NCBI GenBank assembly: GCA_030407315.1
Contig: JALQPE010002610.1
Location: 50,781 to 114,780, forward strand
Source of the DNA: Asparagopsis taxiformis
Taxonomy: Eukaryota; Rhodophyta; Florideophyceae; Bonnemaisoniales; Bonnemaisoniaceae
Direction: 5' to 3'
DNA length: 64,000 bases
Positions 29,925 through 40,536 of this stretch are shown here, one piece after another; the first letter of the stretch is position 1, and each line of letters opens with the position of its first letter. The translations under genes were made by a program, and so were the position numbers. The notes beneath the pieces are model-generated. The model was given only the letters and a program-made list of their open reading frames with translations, had not been told where the DNA came from and searched no databases.

Positions 29925-31155
29925 TGATGAGTTGCCGAAAGGAGTGTTTGAGTGCAGTTGTCGTGTGGTGCGGAGAGAGTGTGAGGTGGGCGGGATTGAT
30001 GGTTGGCTATAGACCAAGGAGCAAAAGGTGGATTGCGGAGAGCAGCGTCGAATGTGAGGTTTTCTGAGCGCTGTGATTCGATAACTGTGACTTGTACTTT
30101 TTATGTATCTTGTCAGCACGAAAAAAGGATTCCTATTGGGCAGTTGAAAAAAACGGATGGAAGAAATCAGCGATTGGATGGATTTGGAGATAATATCTGT
30201 TTCCAAATTATTTGGGAAGAAAGTGAAGAAATTTTCATGGAATGGAGATTATGTGACGAGCTGATACAGTAGTGGAGATAGAGAGAGCTAGCTGGATGGT
30301 GATTGCTTGGCGAAGATTTAGGTCTGGTCGCTTGTTGCAGGGCGAGCGTCTGGATGGGGGCACGCAAATATTGCTGAGCAAGCCAGGGTGGCAGGACGGA
30401 CAACCAATTATATTCTCCCTGGGATGATAGTGTTGTAACGGGTATATGAAAAAGAAGGAATAATGCATAGAACGTATGTATGTGTGTCCGGGGCAAAGTA
30501 CGGAATGACGCAGGCATCACAGTTGATGCTGCACGGTGAGCTATGGGCCTTACTGCAGTGACCTGTGACTAGAAATAGTCAGGTGTTGACAATAAGGCCA
30601 AAGTGATTTAGGTCTTGGTTGTTACAGGTCGTTACAATCGTTTGGGGGGAACGGTAAGATACCCCTGGACAATCGTTAATTATTTTAATAAGTGCTCAGG
30701 TCAAGTGTCCCACAGCGTGGTATCGAGTGATTGCTTGGCGAGATTTGTAGCTGTGCGGCATTTGATTTCCATTCTTTCCTTCGCGCAGCTCGACACGAGG
30801 AATACTGTGTGCTGGCGTGTATGTAGGTTAGTACGTACTGTAGGTAAATTGATGGGCTTGCCACGATGGCGATCGCCCTTCAACGCGTTGTATACATATC
30901 ATCAATGTCTGCGATGAGTAGAGCGGTAACAAGTTAAGACAGTAACTGGAATTAGAATGGACAAGTGTGCACTGATTTCATTTGTGCCCTACTGCAACGC
31001 CACATTGTAAATACAGTAATGTAGTACTATCGATGTAAACGCTGTACATCCGTGGCGGTGGGCGGCACTAAAATGTGGAGGCGGATGCTGGTGCGTCGAG
31101 GAAATTTTGCGGCACACCGATATAATAATTGTGTGAGTGTGCATGCGACCGGTGA

Positions 31156-31175
31156 TGTGTGTGTGTGTGTGTGTG
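31156..31175. repeat. (TG)10 microsatellite
   Basis: Ten uninterrupted TG units followed by CGCGC. Confidence 0.9.
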
Positions 31176-32995
31176 CGCGCACTTTTGCAAGTTTTGGCGT
31201 CTTGTATAGTACCCTAATTGAACCAAATATTGTAGCTGACTACGTCGTGCGTCATTTGTGCGGCACAATTTTATTACAGTGGTAAATTGATGCAAAGGTA
31301 GGGCTTACGGATGTGGGCAGTGCAGAGCAGTGCAGTGCTAACACGCATGGAAATGCTGTAACGTAGCAGCGATCAGTACTGTACGGTGCAAGGCAACGTT
31401 GTGCGCAATGAACAATCACGTCAGGGACGCAAGTGTGATGTGTCTGACTGACTGACAAGTCCAACGTACAGTACGGAAGCAAGAGCGGAGGCGACGAGGA
31501 CCTGCGACCGAGCAGGGAGGGCAGCACAGGCTGGCGCGCCGCACCATGTTAATTTCCAAGACGCGCATGACGATGACGAAGTGTCGTGCATACAAAGCAA
31601 GTCAAAGGGGCCGAGCGGCGAGAATCGACGCATGTACGGCAATTACTTTTTCCATATCGACACGCCGTGTGACAATGGTGATCACCCAAAGAGGCTGAGC
31701 GTGGCAGACGGAGCGGCAACATGAGCCAAGCGGGTGGCGGACGGGAGCGCGGCCAATGGCGTTGCTCGGCGAGCGGAGCGGCGAAAGGGTGCAGTAGGGT
31801 CGGTGCGGAATGCAACGCAACGCAACACAGAGCAGAGTAGAGCTGTGCAGCGCGGCGTAATGTAGCGAAGCAAAGTGGAGCGGCGATGGTGGAACGCAAA
31901 ATCGGATAGATACACGTGCTTGCGGCATGCATAGGGTTTGGAACCAACGACTGTAAAGAAGTGTGACGGGGCGTATGGAAGCAAACAGCGTGCGAGCCAA
32001 TGCAACGGTGAGTCGAATCCACGATGGAATCGCAGACGAGAGATTCCCGGATGTGGAACGCGCTGCTGTCCATACGGCCCGATAATCTGCTGACGCACTG
32101 GGGCAACGTCGTGATCATGAACAAAGTTTCTACGGCATATCAGTCGGGGCGGAACGGGGCGCATCTGTCGCCCCGCTGGGGCGCGTCGCGCGGCAGATGC
32201 ATGCACGATATGGGCCGTGCAGTGCAGCGCGTGTATGATAGACGGTCGCCAGCGGCAGAGGGACGGAGCGGCGTGCGGATGGGCGGGCCGGCGGGCGAGC
32301 GAGCGAGCGAGCGGACGGCGCGATATGGATGGTGTGCGCAAGAGAAAGCACGTGAAATGGGAGCCGCGCAAGGTGGCACACGTTGATCTTGTGCGATTGT
32401 ATTGCGATCGTCTAGCGCAACACTTGTCTCGCTCTCGTTTTAGAAACGAATATAGAATGAAATGGGCGTGCGCGCTCAAAGTATCGTAGTGATGGGAAGC
32501 AATGTACCGCATTGGCAAGCAAGAGTGACCGGTCGAAAAGCATCTCGCTGCGCATATTAAATTAGTCGCGAGGCACACCATGCACGGCGCCGCCGAAACG
32601 AGCTTCAGCAGCCAGCCCTAACCTAACACGCTGTGCTGCATTGCACGGCACGGCACGACACGGCACAGCACGGGGCTTGTGCGCTGCACTGTGCCGCTGG
32701 GCTGGCCCTTGTGAAATTGCGCGCAAAAGGACCGGCGTCTATCATAACTCGTGTCATAGTACGCGCACTCAAGATTATGATATATGAACAAACGAGCGCA
32801 CCCCGTAACGCGCCGTGTATGATACGCACCCATGTACGAAGCGAGTACGGCATGCATGCAAACACACTATGTAAACGCGCTTCAATCCCAGTCACCGTTC
32901 GACTTGATTGTCATGACTCGCCCCAGCGATAGCACATCTGCTTCCGCTCGACCATCCGCCCTCGCCCCACAGATCCCTTGTACACTTCGAAAACA

Positions 32996-33003
32996 TATAT
33001 AAA
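32996..33003 (+). promoter_or_regulatory. TATA box of the C2H2 gene
   Basis: TATATAAA, 82 bases upstream of the C2H2 start codon. The spacing leaves a leader of about 50 bases. Confidence 0.6.
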
Positions 33004-33084
33004 CAAAATCGCATTGCACACGCGCCCCCAACTCGTCACCGCGCCGCGCAAAGCCACGCCACGCCACACCCCATCCAGCCAGTC

Positions 33085-34554
33085 ATGGACCCGCAGCCGC
33101 CCAAGCTTACGCGAGCCATTCGCAAAAACAGACAGTTGCACCCCTGTCCACAATGCCACAAGACCTTCACCAAACGCTCCAACATGCTCATTCACGCTCG
33201 TTTGCACACCGGCGAAACGCCCTACGTCTGCAAATACGCCGGTTGTGGCAAGTCGTATAAATGGCTTTCCTCGATAAACTTTCACGAAGGTCGTTGCGAG
33301 AAAAAATCCGCCGGTCTAGCAGTGCCCGCTCCCATCCCGCCACCGCCGCCCGCCCAGGCCGAAGCGCAGCGTGTAGCACGAGCGCGTGCCGCTGTACCCT
33401 CAGTACCCGACCTCGCCCTCGCTCGTCCGGACATGAACGACAGACTGTTACCGCACGTGCTATCCGCACTGCCCAATCCGCACATGGCCGCCACCGCAAC
33501 TGCTGCAGCTGCCGCCGCTGCAGCCGCTTCCGTCGCAACTCATGATCCAAATAATCCTAATCGTCCCACACATCTGCCGCCCAATCCGCCGCTGCCAACC
33601 ATGCCGCCACCGCCACATCCCACCCTCGCTTTCCCGCCCGCATTGCCGTCCTATTCCGCTCTGCAGGCGCACGCCGCCGGCGCCTCGACGCCCCCGCCGC
33701 TCCACCCACCACACGCGTACACAGGGTACAGTAGCTCGCAGGCGCACTCGCAAACGCAGACCAATGCCAGCTACTCGCATGGTCACGGCAGCTCGTACGG
33801 CAACACCTATTCGGATCACAATCGAGGCGCCGGTGGCGCGCATGAACGCTCCGCTGGCGCTGGCGCCGCTATTGGTACCGCTTCTGCTATTGCTGCTCCC
33901 GCCCCATTTCACACACCGAGGAAGGCAAAGCGAGAGAAAGATACGCTTGCTATGCCACTGTCGCCTGTAACTCCCTATGCAGCTGCTGCGGCGGGAGCTA
34001 CTGTACTTGCGCCCCAGGCTGTGCCTGCTTTGCCTTCTTTGAAACCTTTGACGGAGCGTAGGGACTATTCGCGCATGGTGAAAAGAGTCAAGGCGGATGG
34101 CACGGCGACTGTCGAAGCTGTGAGTAGCGCTACTGGTGGTACTGCTACTGTGGCTAGCGGCGCACAGCCGCGGATGAATTTTGCGTCATTGCGGAATTTT
34201 AAACGGTCGCGCACTCTCGGGATGCAGCAGGCTGCTGCTGCTGCTATAAATGCGAATGGTGGTGGCGCGGCACAGAACAAAGCGCGAGCAAATGCGCCGC
34301 GCAGTCCTGACAGCGTAGGGACGGAAGGGGTGCGCGATGCTCTCGCTCCAGCAGTTGTGAACAATTCGCTGGTTGACGCGAGATGTGCAGTGACAGATCT
34401 GGAAACATTGGGCGACTCGTTCGGAATGCCGGAGGAACTGTTTCAGGCCAATGTGTCTATTGTTGGAAATGTATTCGACGAACTGGCAACGGACGAATAT
34501 GCGATCAATCTAGATCATTGCAGTCCCGAGTCGGAGAGTTTGTCAATGTTCTAA
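33085..34554 (+). CDS. C2H2-type zinc-finger transcription factor
   Basis: A 489-residue protein with two adjacent zinc fingers at residues 18-68. The first is canonical C2H2 (CPQCHKTFTKRSNMLIHARL plus H), joined by the classic linker TGETPYV to a second finger, CKYAGCGKSYKWLSSINFH, whose last ligand is Cys, making it C2HC. The rest is low-complexity: an Ala run near residues 136-150, Pro/His-rich stretches, Ser/Tyr/Gln and Gly/Ala regions, typical of activation or repression domains. A short acidic C-terminal segment (DELATDEYAINLDHCSPESE) may be an activation motif. Basic clusters (FHTPRKAKREK and NFKRSR) could act as nuclear localisation signals. The target is unknown. It has a clean TATA promoter and no introns. 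Confidence 0.88.
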   Translation: MDPQPPKLTRAIRKNRQLHPCPQCHKTFTKRSNMLIHARLHTGETPYVCKYAGCGKSYKWLSSINFHEGRCEKKSAGLAVPAPIPPPPPAQAEAQRVARARAAVPSVPDLALARPDMNDRLLPHVLSALPNPHMAATATAAAAAAAAASVATHDPNNPNRPTHLPPNPPLPTMPPPPHPTLAFPPALPSYSALQAHAAGASTPPPLHPPHAYTGYSSSQAHSQTQTNASYSHGHGSSYGNTYSDHNRGAGGAHERSAGAGAAIGTASAIAAPAPFHTPRKAKREKDTLAMPLSPVTPYAAAAAGATVLAPQAVPALPSLKPLTERRDYSRMVKRVKADGTATVEAVSSATGGTATVASGAQPRMNFASLRNFKRSRTLGMQQAAAAAINANGGGAAQNKARANAPRSPDSVGTEGVRDALAPAVVNNSLVDARCAVTDLETLGDSFGMPEELFQANVSIVGNVFDELATDEYAINLDHCSPESESLSMF

Positions 34555-34710
34555 CTTGTAACATTACAGCTCGCAGATCTCTTTTCGATGGTCGCATCCC
34601 TTTGTTTAGTTATTAGCTCATCGTCAACAAGTACAGTAGTAGTAGCAGCTCGCATGCACGGCGCATCATCCACGTCGCGACATGTCATACGTGTAAACAA
34701 ACTTGCGCAA

Positions 34711-35871
34711 CTACCACTCGCTATATCTCCGCCTCCTGCCCATGCGCAATCCGTTCCACTTGTTTCGCACTCCTTTCTTCTCCTCGTCGCTGAACTTTCT
34801 CATCACCAGTCCCAAGCTCTCCTTGGAAAAGTGCACCAACTCCTCGTCCACAATCCTCTTCACCAGCTCCACGTCATGATTATCCAACATCCGCAACATA
34901 CTCACCACCGCCTTACCGACGTACCGCTCCCTGCGTCGAACCAACACTCCGATCGTTTCCCGAATCACACCATGCCACTCCGCCTCGCCCACCAGCCCCA
35001 TCAGTCCCACCAAGCTCGCCCGCGCACGCCATTCATTCGCCGCCTCGCGCCATGTCACAATCTTCAACACAACATCCGCATTCCCTTTCACCAACACCCG
35101 TAACACCCTACTACAAAACGAATCGCACACCACCCAGTCCGTCACCAGCCCCGCGTCAAAAATCTGCGCCATCTTGTCCAAATGCACCGATTGTAACTTT
35201 CCCGCCACCGCCAATCGTCGCAACGTCATAATCCCAACCTGCTTGTCGTCCACCACCCACTCTTCGAACAACAATCGCACAATTTGCAACTGCTCCTCCA
35301 CGCTCAGTCGCCCAACCCCATGCGTCACGTACCAACTTTCCATCAGCAGTTCGATCTCCGCTAATCGAATGCCCCGCGTCGGGCCCGGCACGCCCAATCC
35401 ATGTGACGTCGTTGCGCGTCCGTCCTCGACGCTCGAATGCGCGATGAGCAATCTTTGCGCCAATTGCGCCAATTTTGAATGACGCCTCGCAGCATCGTCG
35501 TGCGCTTCCACTTTCAGTCTGTCTATTTGCGCCTCATCCGTTCGTATATCTGCCTTTTCACCCTGCTTTTGCGTTTCGTTTTCTGTATGTACACTGCATT
35601 TTTGCGCGCCGCCCGTGGCTGTCTGCGTCTGAGGCTGCCGTTGTGCCGCTTCCACCCCCGCTATTTCCGCCTTCACCTTCCCGCAATTGGGCTTTCGTCG
35701 ACGCGCAAATGGTGTGTGCACTTTGGCTGCCACCGCTACCTCCTGCACGATGGCCTTGCTCACGTGCCGGCGCACGAGAGAGGTTGGCACAGCTTTGGAT
35801 ATCTTTCGTCGGCGCGCAAATGGCTTGTGCGTGCGTGTTGTCGTCGTCATGCTATGGTCGTCTATTTGCAT
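34711..35871 (-). CDS. AlkD-like DNA alkylation repeat protein
   Basis: A 386-residue protein. Residues 165-360 form helical HEAT-like repeats of the AlkD/DNA-alkylation-repeat family: LSVEEQLQIVRLLFEEWVVD, the WVVCDSFCSRVLRVLVKG helix pair, and EWRARASLVGLMGLV, which corresponds to the conserved W-x-RRAA helix. AlkD proteins are monofunctional glycosylases that remove N3- and N7-alkylated bases without base flipping. The first 65 residues contain a duplicated basic motif, HKPFARRRK (15-23) and HTPFARRRK (52-60), probably nuclear localisation or DNA contact. A Gln/Thr/Lys-rich linker separates it from the repeats. It is convergent with the C2H2 gene, 156 bases apart. Confidence 0.83.
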   Translation of the reverse strand: MQIDDHSMTTTTRTHKPFARRRKISKAVPTSLVRRHVSKAIVQEVAVAAKVHTPFARRRKPNCGKVKAEIAGVEAAQRQPQTQTATGGAQKCSVHTENETQKQGEKADIRTDEAQIDRLKVEAHDDAARRHSKLAQLAQRLLIAHSSVEDGRATTSHGLGVPGPTRGIRLAEIELLMESWYVTHGVGRLSVEEQLQIVRLLFEEWVVDDKQVGIMTLRRLAVAGKLQSVHLDKMAQIFDAGLVTDWVVCDSFCSRVLRVLVKGNADVVLKIVTWREAANEWRARASLVGLMGLVGEAEWHGVIRETIGVLVRRRERYVGKAVVSMLRMLDNHDVELVKRIVDEELVHFSKESLGLVMRKFSDEEKKGVRNKWNGLRMGRRRRYSEW

Positions 35872-36411
35872 TGCGAGGCGGGTTGGCAGAGCGCGGGGGA
35901 ATGTAAAGTCAACTGTGAATGACGGAAATGGTAACGGGTTGCCATAGGGGTCAGGCGTTCGCGTGGCGTGGCAATGGTAAATAAAATTATTCTACGCTTT
36001 GGGCCCCATTTGTTAATTTTCTCACGCGCGTGTTGATATTCGTGTTGTGCTTCGTGGAGTAAGAGCTCAATTGTTTTGACTGCTCTATACATCGGTGGAC
36101 TTGTTTGAATCCCGTTGAGTCAGTGTCTGTTCAAGTCGAGCAACTCATCAAGCCGATCAACACTACATGTTCAATCTCATCACATTCAATAGATTCAATA
36201 TACGTTACACACGTTTGACAAATCGGTCCTATGTCGCACTCCGTTTCATTTCCAAATGGGTTACATGGACTTCTAAATCCGTTTCATTTATAAACAGCCC
36301 AACATAATTCCAGCATGTCATCTACTCACCTAATCTACATTTATCTAACACAACATAGCTTCCTACCAATCGCATCTCAACTTACAAACAAGGTACATAA
36401 CCGCTAACAGG
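35872..36411. other. Intergenic region
   Basis: AT-rich stretch between the AlkD-like start and the 3' end of the CAMKL kinase. It contains A/T-rich words but no gene. Confidence 0.4.
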
Positions 36412-38175
36412 TCACTTCTTCGCGAAAGCCCGCGAAATTTTTCTAAACGGAAGCGTCATAGTGCCTTGCACACCAGAAACGGGGGCCTCATCCGCCATTG
36501 CCGATCGCGATATATCCGCCACAGAACTCGGCGATGTCTGCGAGAACCAGCTCGATTTATTATCGGCTGCAACTTCACCGTCGACCACCGCGCCACTTCT
36601 CAAAGATTTAAGCATGCTGGCCAACGGCGTCCTGATCCTCTCCCTGAGCGACATGGGTGTGCCACTGCTCGGCGTAACCTCACCACAATCCGCTCGATCA
36701 GCCGATAGTGAAAGAGGAGCTACAGTATCTCGTTCCGATTTAGCTGTTGCATCAAAGCCCAAATCCTTCCCATTCCACTCGTCGACGCCGTCTTCTGATC
36801 CGACGCATCCTTCCTGTACAGTCGGAGCCGTTGGTTTCACAACGTTATCAACACCAGTAACCGTGCTCGTGTCGTCGGGGATCGTTTTCGGTGACGCTTT
36901 TTCCATGCTCGCGTCCAGACATAGCGCAGGTACCTTTGGAAGACTGTCGGTGCGCATCTTTTCTTGCTTGTGCTTCGATTTTAGAGGTGGTGGCTCTGTC
37001 AGCTTTGGTATCATTTGATCACGAGGTGTTTTCGGCGAAGGACGGTCGCTTTCTTCATCAAAACTGGTTTGCGGCGGTATTTCTTCTCCCGAAGATTCTT
37101 TTTCGGTACAACCTTCATCATCTTTTTTCGCAACACCTGAAGCGCTCTCGTGGGGTGCTGGATCTTTAGACGAGTTTGCTTCAGGTGTCTGCACAGATTT
37201 CTCCGTCTTTGTGTCCTCTGCAGCAGGCTCTGCAGCAGGCAGAATGTCGTTTCGAGGTGATTTCGGTTCTTGATTTTTAGGCTCACTGGATTTTTCAGAC
37301 CTTTTTCCTGTGGGAGCATCTGTCTCGCTTGTACTTGGAGTGTTCGCAGTATAATCCACTAAGAACCAGAAGTGAGTCCTTATTTCAGACAATGATGACC
37401 TTCGCTGTGGATCTTTGTCAAGCAATCTTGACAGCAAATCTTTCGCTCCGGGGGAAAAGTGATTTGGGAATTTAACTTTGCCTCTGAGAATTGAACGGAA
37501 CACAGTGTTATCATCCTCTCCAGAAAATGGTAGATATCCCGCTAACAGAGCATAAAGAACCATTCCGCATTCCCATGCGTCTAGTTTTTCTCCGTCATAT
37601 CCTTGTGAGGATGGGACAATGATTTCAGGAGGCATATATTTTGGTGTGCCGCATTGCGTCTGCAGCAATTGTTTTGCTTTGATAGCTGGATCAATGCTAT
37701 CCTTCATCCAAGACATTCCAAAATCGGTGATCTTTACATTTCCGTTCCCATCGAGCAGCAAATTCTCCGGTTTCAAATCTCTGTGCACTACACCACGACC
37801 GTGACAGTAGACCATTGCATCTACGATTTGATGAAAGTACTTTCTTGAAGTTCTTTCATCCACTCGACCCTTGAGGACAATTTCGTCGTAGAGCTCACCT
37901 CCGCGGACAAGTTCCATCACCAAGTACAGTTTCTTCGAAGTAACGAGGACTTGATGAATGGATACAATATTTGGATGTCGCAGATACTGCATGATCTTAA
38001 TTTCTCGCTTTATGTCTCTCTCAAAGTCTGCATTGGGCATGCTTGACCTATCAAAGACCTTGACTGCGAATTCTTCATTTGTGTCTTCATGCACGGCAAG
38101 ACGTACTTCAGCGAAAGCGCCTTCGCCGATCGTCTTTTTCAGAATATACTTACCGACTTTGAGATATGGCGGCAT
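36412..38175 (-). CDS. CAMK-like serine/threonine protein kinase (SNF1/CIPK-related)
   Basis: A 587-residue kinase starting at the ATG at 38175 (the frame is open upstream without ATG). The kinase domain fills residues 8-270: GEGAFAEVRLAV, FAVKVFD, VVHRDLKPENLLL, ITDFGMSW, CGTPKYMPPE, and the SGEDDNTVFRSILRGKVKFP segment typical of CAMKL kinases. All catalytic residues are intact. The C-terminal 310 residues are predicted to be disordered and rich in Ser, Lys, Glu and Pro; no NAF/FISL motif, UBA or KA1 domain can be recognised, so assignment to SnRK3/CIPK is not supported. The very end (MTLPFRKISRAFAKK) is basic and amphipathic and could bind membranes. The substrate is unknown. Confidence 0.92.
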   Translation of the reverse strand: MPPYLKVGKYILKKTIGEGAFAEVRLAVHEDTNEEFAVKVFDRSSMPNADFERDIKREIKIMQYLRHPNIVSIHQVLVTSKKLYLVMELVRGGELYDEIVLKGRVDERTSRKYFHQIVDAMVYCHGRGVVHRDLKPENLLLDGNGNVKITDFGMSWMKDSIDPAIKAKQLLQTQCGTPKYMPPEIIVPSSQGYDGEKLDAWECGMVLYALLAGYLPFSGEDDNTVFRSILRGKVKFPNHFSPGAKDLLSRLLDKDPQRRSSLSEIRTHFWFLVDYTANTPSTSETDAPTGKRSEKSSEPKNQEPKSPRNDILPAAEPAAEDTKTEKSVQTPEANSSKDPAPHESASGVAKKDDEGCTEKESSGEEIPPQTSFDEESDRPSPKTPRDQMIPKLTEPPPLKSKHKQEKMRTDSLPKVPALCLDASMEKASPKTIPDDTSTVTGVDNVVKPTAPTVQEGCVGSEDGVDEWNGKDLGFDATAKSERDTVAPLSLSADRADCGEVTPSSGTPMSLRERIRTPLASMLKSLRSGAVVDGEVAADNKSSWFSQTSPSSVADISRSAMADEAPVSGVQGTMTLPFRKISRAFAKK

Positions 38176-38692
38176 CGCAAAGGGGAATTGGGAGCAATGC
38201 AGCTGTAACAATTAGTATGTGTGTGTTGCAGTGGTGCTAGCGTTCGGGAGGAGCTGAATGACATTCAGTTAAGACGTTAGCGCTGGGATCTGGGTGGGAA
38301 TATATATGTTCGCAGACGGGAGCATGTGGATTCATGAATTTGATATGGCGAGCGCGTTAAGGAGCAGTGAGATATTTCATGGACAGTGATGGATGTGGAG
38401 TGGTACGGATCGTCGGTACATCAAAACAGTGACAGCATACAATCCAGCCAGTACGACGGAATTCATACGCGCAAGACAGGGCGTAAAGATTTCATCAGAT
38501 TGTTGATGCAATCGATCGCAATTATTGGGCATGAATTCAAAAGGACGCATTGGGGATAGTTGAAGAGGCTCGGAAACATTATCGCTGCCTAGATTTATAC
38601 ACGGAAGATTTCGTGGCAACCTGTTGACGACTTAGCCTACTCTACCAGTACGAGCGTCATACTGCTTGACATGAGGCTGGGAGATCTGCTAT
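38176..38692. other. Intergenic region
   Basis: Upstream region of the CAMKL kinase with a TATATATG word near 38300 on the plus strand. No gene is seen. Confidence 0.4.
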
Positions 38693-39196
38693 CTACTCGG
38701 CGGGTGGCGGCAGTGTCTCAGACGCTGATGGTGCTGGGGTGGTTGGGGGCGCTTCTTCCTTCCGCTGGAAAGGTTTGGCAACAAAGGCACCCACATCTGA
38801 AGCGATGCCGAAGATCTTTTTGACGAGTGCAGTGGTGATTTCGGTAACGAGTAGGGTAGACAGGGTGAGGGAAGGCGGGTTGACGAGAACACCTAGGGCA
38901 GCAATGCGGGAGGCATTCTTCTTACCAGCGACCAGTAATGCCCATGAGAGCGGCATTGTAACAATATTGGTGGCGGCGACAGCGATCCCCAACAGACGGC
39001 TCGGGGCGTACCAGGGGACTCGTTTCCTGTGCAATTGACGGTGAAGTCTCGTCTGGGCATCTGGCAGCACGAGAAGGTACCAGAGAGTGGCGGCGGTTTT
39101 CGCGGCGATATTGGCGCGACCTCCATCCGGAGCGATGAATGCGGTGCCGACGAGGCCAAGGCATCGGGCGGATGTAGCTCGAGGAGAGAGTGCCAT
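38693..39196 (-). CDS. Small membrane protein, unknown
   Basis: A 167-residue protein with three hydrophobic segments, around 30-45 (TAATLWYLLVLPD), 68-90 (LLGIAVAATNIVTMPLSWAL) and 98-120. The N-terminus (MALSPRATSARCLGLVG) is Arg/Ser/Ala-rich and could target mitochondria or plastid. The C-terminus is Pro/Ala/Glu-rich and disordered. No family is recognised. Coding nature is supported by ATG start, hydrophobic helix pattern and location in the gene island, on the same strand as its neighbours. Confidence 0.65.
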   Translation of the reverse strand: MALSPRATSARCLGLVGTAFIAPDGGRANIAAKTAATLWYLLVLPDAQTRLHRQLHRKRVPWYAPSRLLGIAVAATNIVTMPLSWALLVAGKKNASRIAALGVLVNPPSLTLSTLLVTEITTALVKKIFGIASDVGAFVAKPFQRKEEAPPTTPAPSASETLPPPAE

Positions 39197-39419
39197 GATG
39201 GGAATGACGGAAGCTCGTCTGCGAAGTTTGGACCAGGGACAAGGCGAGCACTACTAAAAGCACTGCCTACGATGGCATCTGTATTGTTGATTTATGAATA
39301 TAGGAGGCGGCATTACGAGGGTGATCTTGGCATTTTCTGACTCCGTTGAGACGATCACATTGTACACGTGTGCACTTGTCGCTTGCGATAACAAAAATGT
39401 TCTTTACAATAGCGCTACA

Positions 39420-40163
39420 TCAGTTTTTCGCCTCTATCGCAGCCTTCCGTTCCGCCCGAGCAAGAGCTTCTTTCTCCAGGTAGGCCGTGCCATACGGCAA
39501 GAATTCATACATGTGATCTTGAGTAACTCCGTATCGTACTTCCGCTGCCCGCTGCACCTCGACCTTGTGATCATCGGTAACCTCTCCGACCTTCACTGCC
39601 GGACATCCGCCCCAAATCTCCCCGTCCGGAATTTCGGTACCAGCTGGGACGCGACTGCCTGCTTCCAGAACGACATACCGTCCCACACGAGCTCCCTTTT
39701 CGATCGTTGAACCCGCACCAATCACGTTGAATCCATCAACATGGCAGCTTTCCATCGATACGTTCGGGCCCACCAGGCAATAATCACCAACGAAAAGCTC
39801 CGGCTCAAGCGAAAGCCCCATTGCCACAGCCTCTGATGGAGAAATTTCAGAGCTGGAATCCACCGCCCCCGCTGTCAAGATGCTATTCTCGCCAATTACC
39901 GTCAGCGCTCCAATCTGAATGAGGGCAAGATCGCCTCGCACGACCGCGCCGTACATCACCGCTGATTTGTCGTTGACCGTCACGGATCCAATGATGGAAG
40001 CAGATGGCGCAATGAACGCGTTTGGTTGAACGAATGGGCGGATCGAGTGCCCATCTAGTGCCATGATGGATCGATGATTCGGCCCCGTGCCAGGCGCGGC
40101 TGCTTTGGTGGAGAAAACACGTCGCCCATGTTGTATTGCTCTTGTCCCAATTTGGCGCAGCAT
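39420..40163 (-). CDS. Gamma-carbonic-anhydrase-like protein (mitochondrial complex I type)
   Basis: A 247-residue left-handed beta-helix protein. The hexapeptide repeats begin at VQPNAFIAPSASIIGSVTV and include the conserved AVVRGDLALIQIG turn and WGGCPAVKVGEV near the end. The first 30 residues (MLRQIGTRAIQHGRRVFSTK) look like a mitochondrial presequence. Plant and algal complex I contains gamma-CA and gamma-CA-like subunits in its membrane arm. The zinc-binding histidines of active enzymes are missing: where GHSAVLHGC is usual this protein has GPNVSMESC. It therefore resembles the non-catalytic gamma-CAL subunits and is probably structural. Length is normal. Confidence 0.88.
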   Translation of the reverse strand: MLRQIGTRAIQHGRRVFSTKAAAPGTGPNHRSIMALDGHSIRPFVQPNAFIAPSASIIGSVTVNDKSAVMYGAVVRGDLALIQIGALTVIGENSILTAGAVDSSSEISPSEAVAMGLSLEPELFVGDYCLVGPNVSMESCHVDGFNVIGAGSTIEKGARVGRYVVLEAGSRVPAGTEIPDGEIWGGCPAVKVGEVTDDHKVEVQRAAEVRYGVTQDHMYEFLPYGTAYLEKEALARAERKAAIEAKN

Positions 40164-40536
40164 CTTGCTGGAATTCTGTAGCGAAGACGATGCACCAGGC
40201 CAATGACTTTTGTGCTTGATGTGGATGAAGACCTAACGCATTCGTACAAGGCGAGTTCCTGGCTTGCAGGTATGACCAGTCCAGAATTTTTTCATTCGAT
40301 CAAAAATTGGATCACAGTTTCTGATCTGGTTATAAATTGTTGGACCACACAGCCGTCTGATTGGATGTCGTAGGGAATATCTAGTTTGTCCATTCAGCAG
40401 CTCTTGTTACGAGAGTTGTGGCTCGTTCTTCAGCGATACATAAAAATTTTCCTTCCTCTTTACATACTTTACAAGAAAAGCGCTGGATGACGGCTGTAGC
40501 TTCATAATATACATCGTAAAATTGAACAGCCAAGAA
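40164..40536. other. Intergenic region
   Basis: A short AT-rich spacer between two genes of the same strand. No additional features are seen. Confidence 0.4.

Larger units (their letters stand above)
29925..33084. other. 3.2 kb gene-poor region upstream of the C2H2 gene
   Basis: No recognisable gene. The stretch 31.3-32.9 kb is rich in short G/C/A words such as GCACGGCACGG and GCAACGCAACGC. A minus-strand ORF of 299 codons with an ATG (32581-31682) has a His/Arg/Cys/Ala-rich composition that resembles no protein I know and is probably non-coding. A TG microsatellite lies at 31156-31175. The last 100 bases form the TATA promoter of the C2H2 gene. The region may hold a long leader or a non-coding transcript. 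Confidence 0.45.

Noticed and set aside
29925..30206. N-terminal extension of the E-set protein up to 30206
   Set aside because: The frame is open but has no ATG; a TATA-like word near 30108 falls inside it, and the domain starts soon after the ATG at 29924.
38176..38211. N-terminal extension of the CAMKL kinase to 38211
   Set aside because: The codon at that place is TTG; the ATG at 38175 lies eight residues before the kinase domain.
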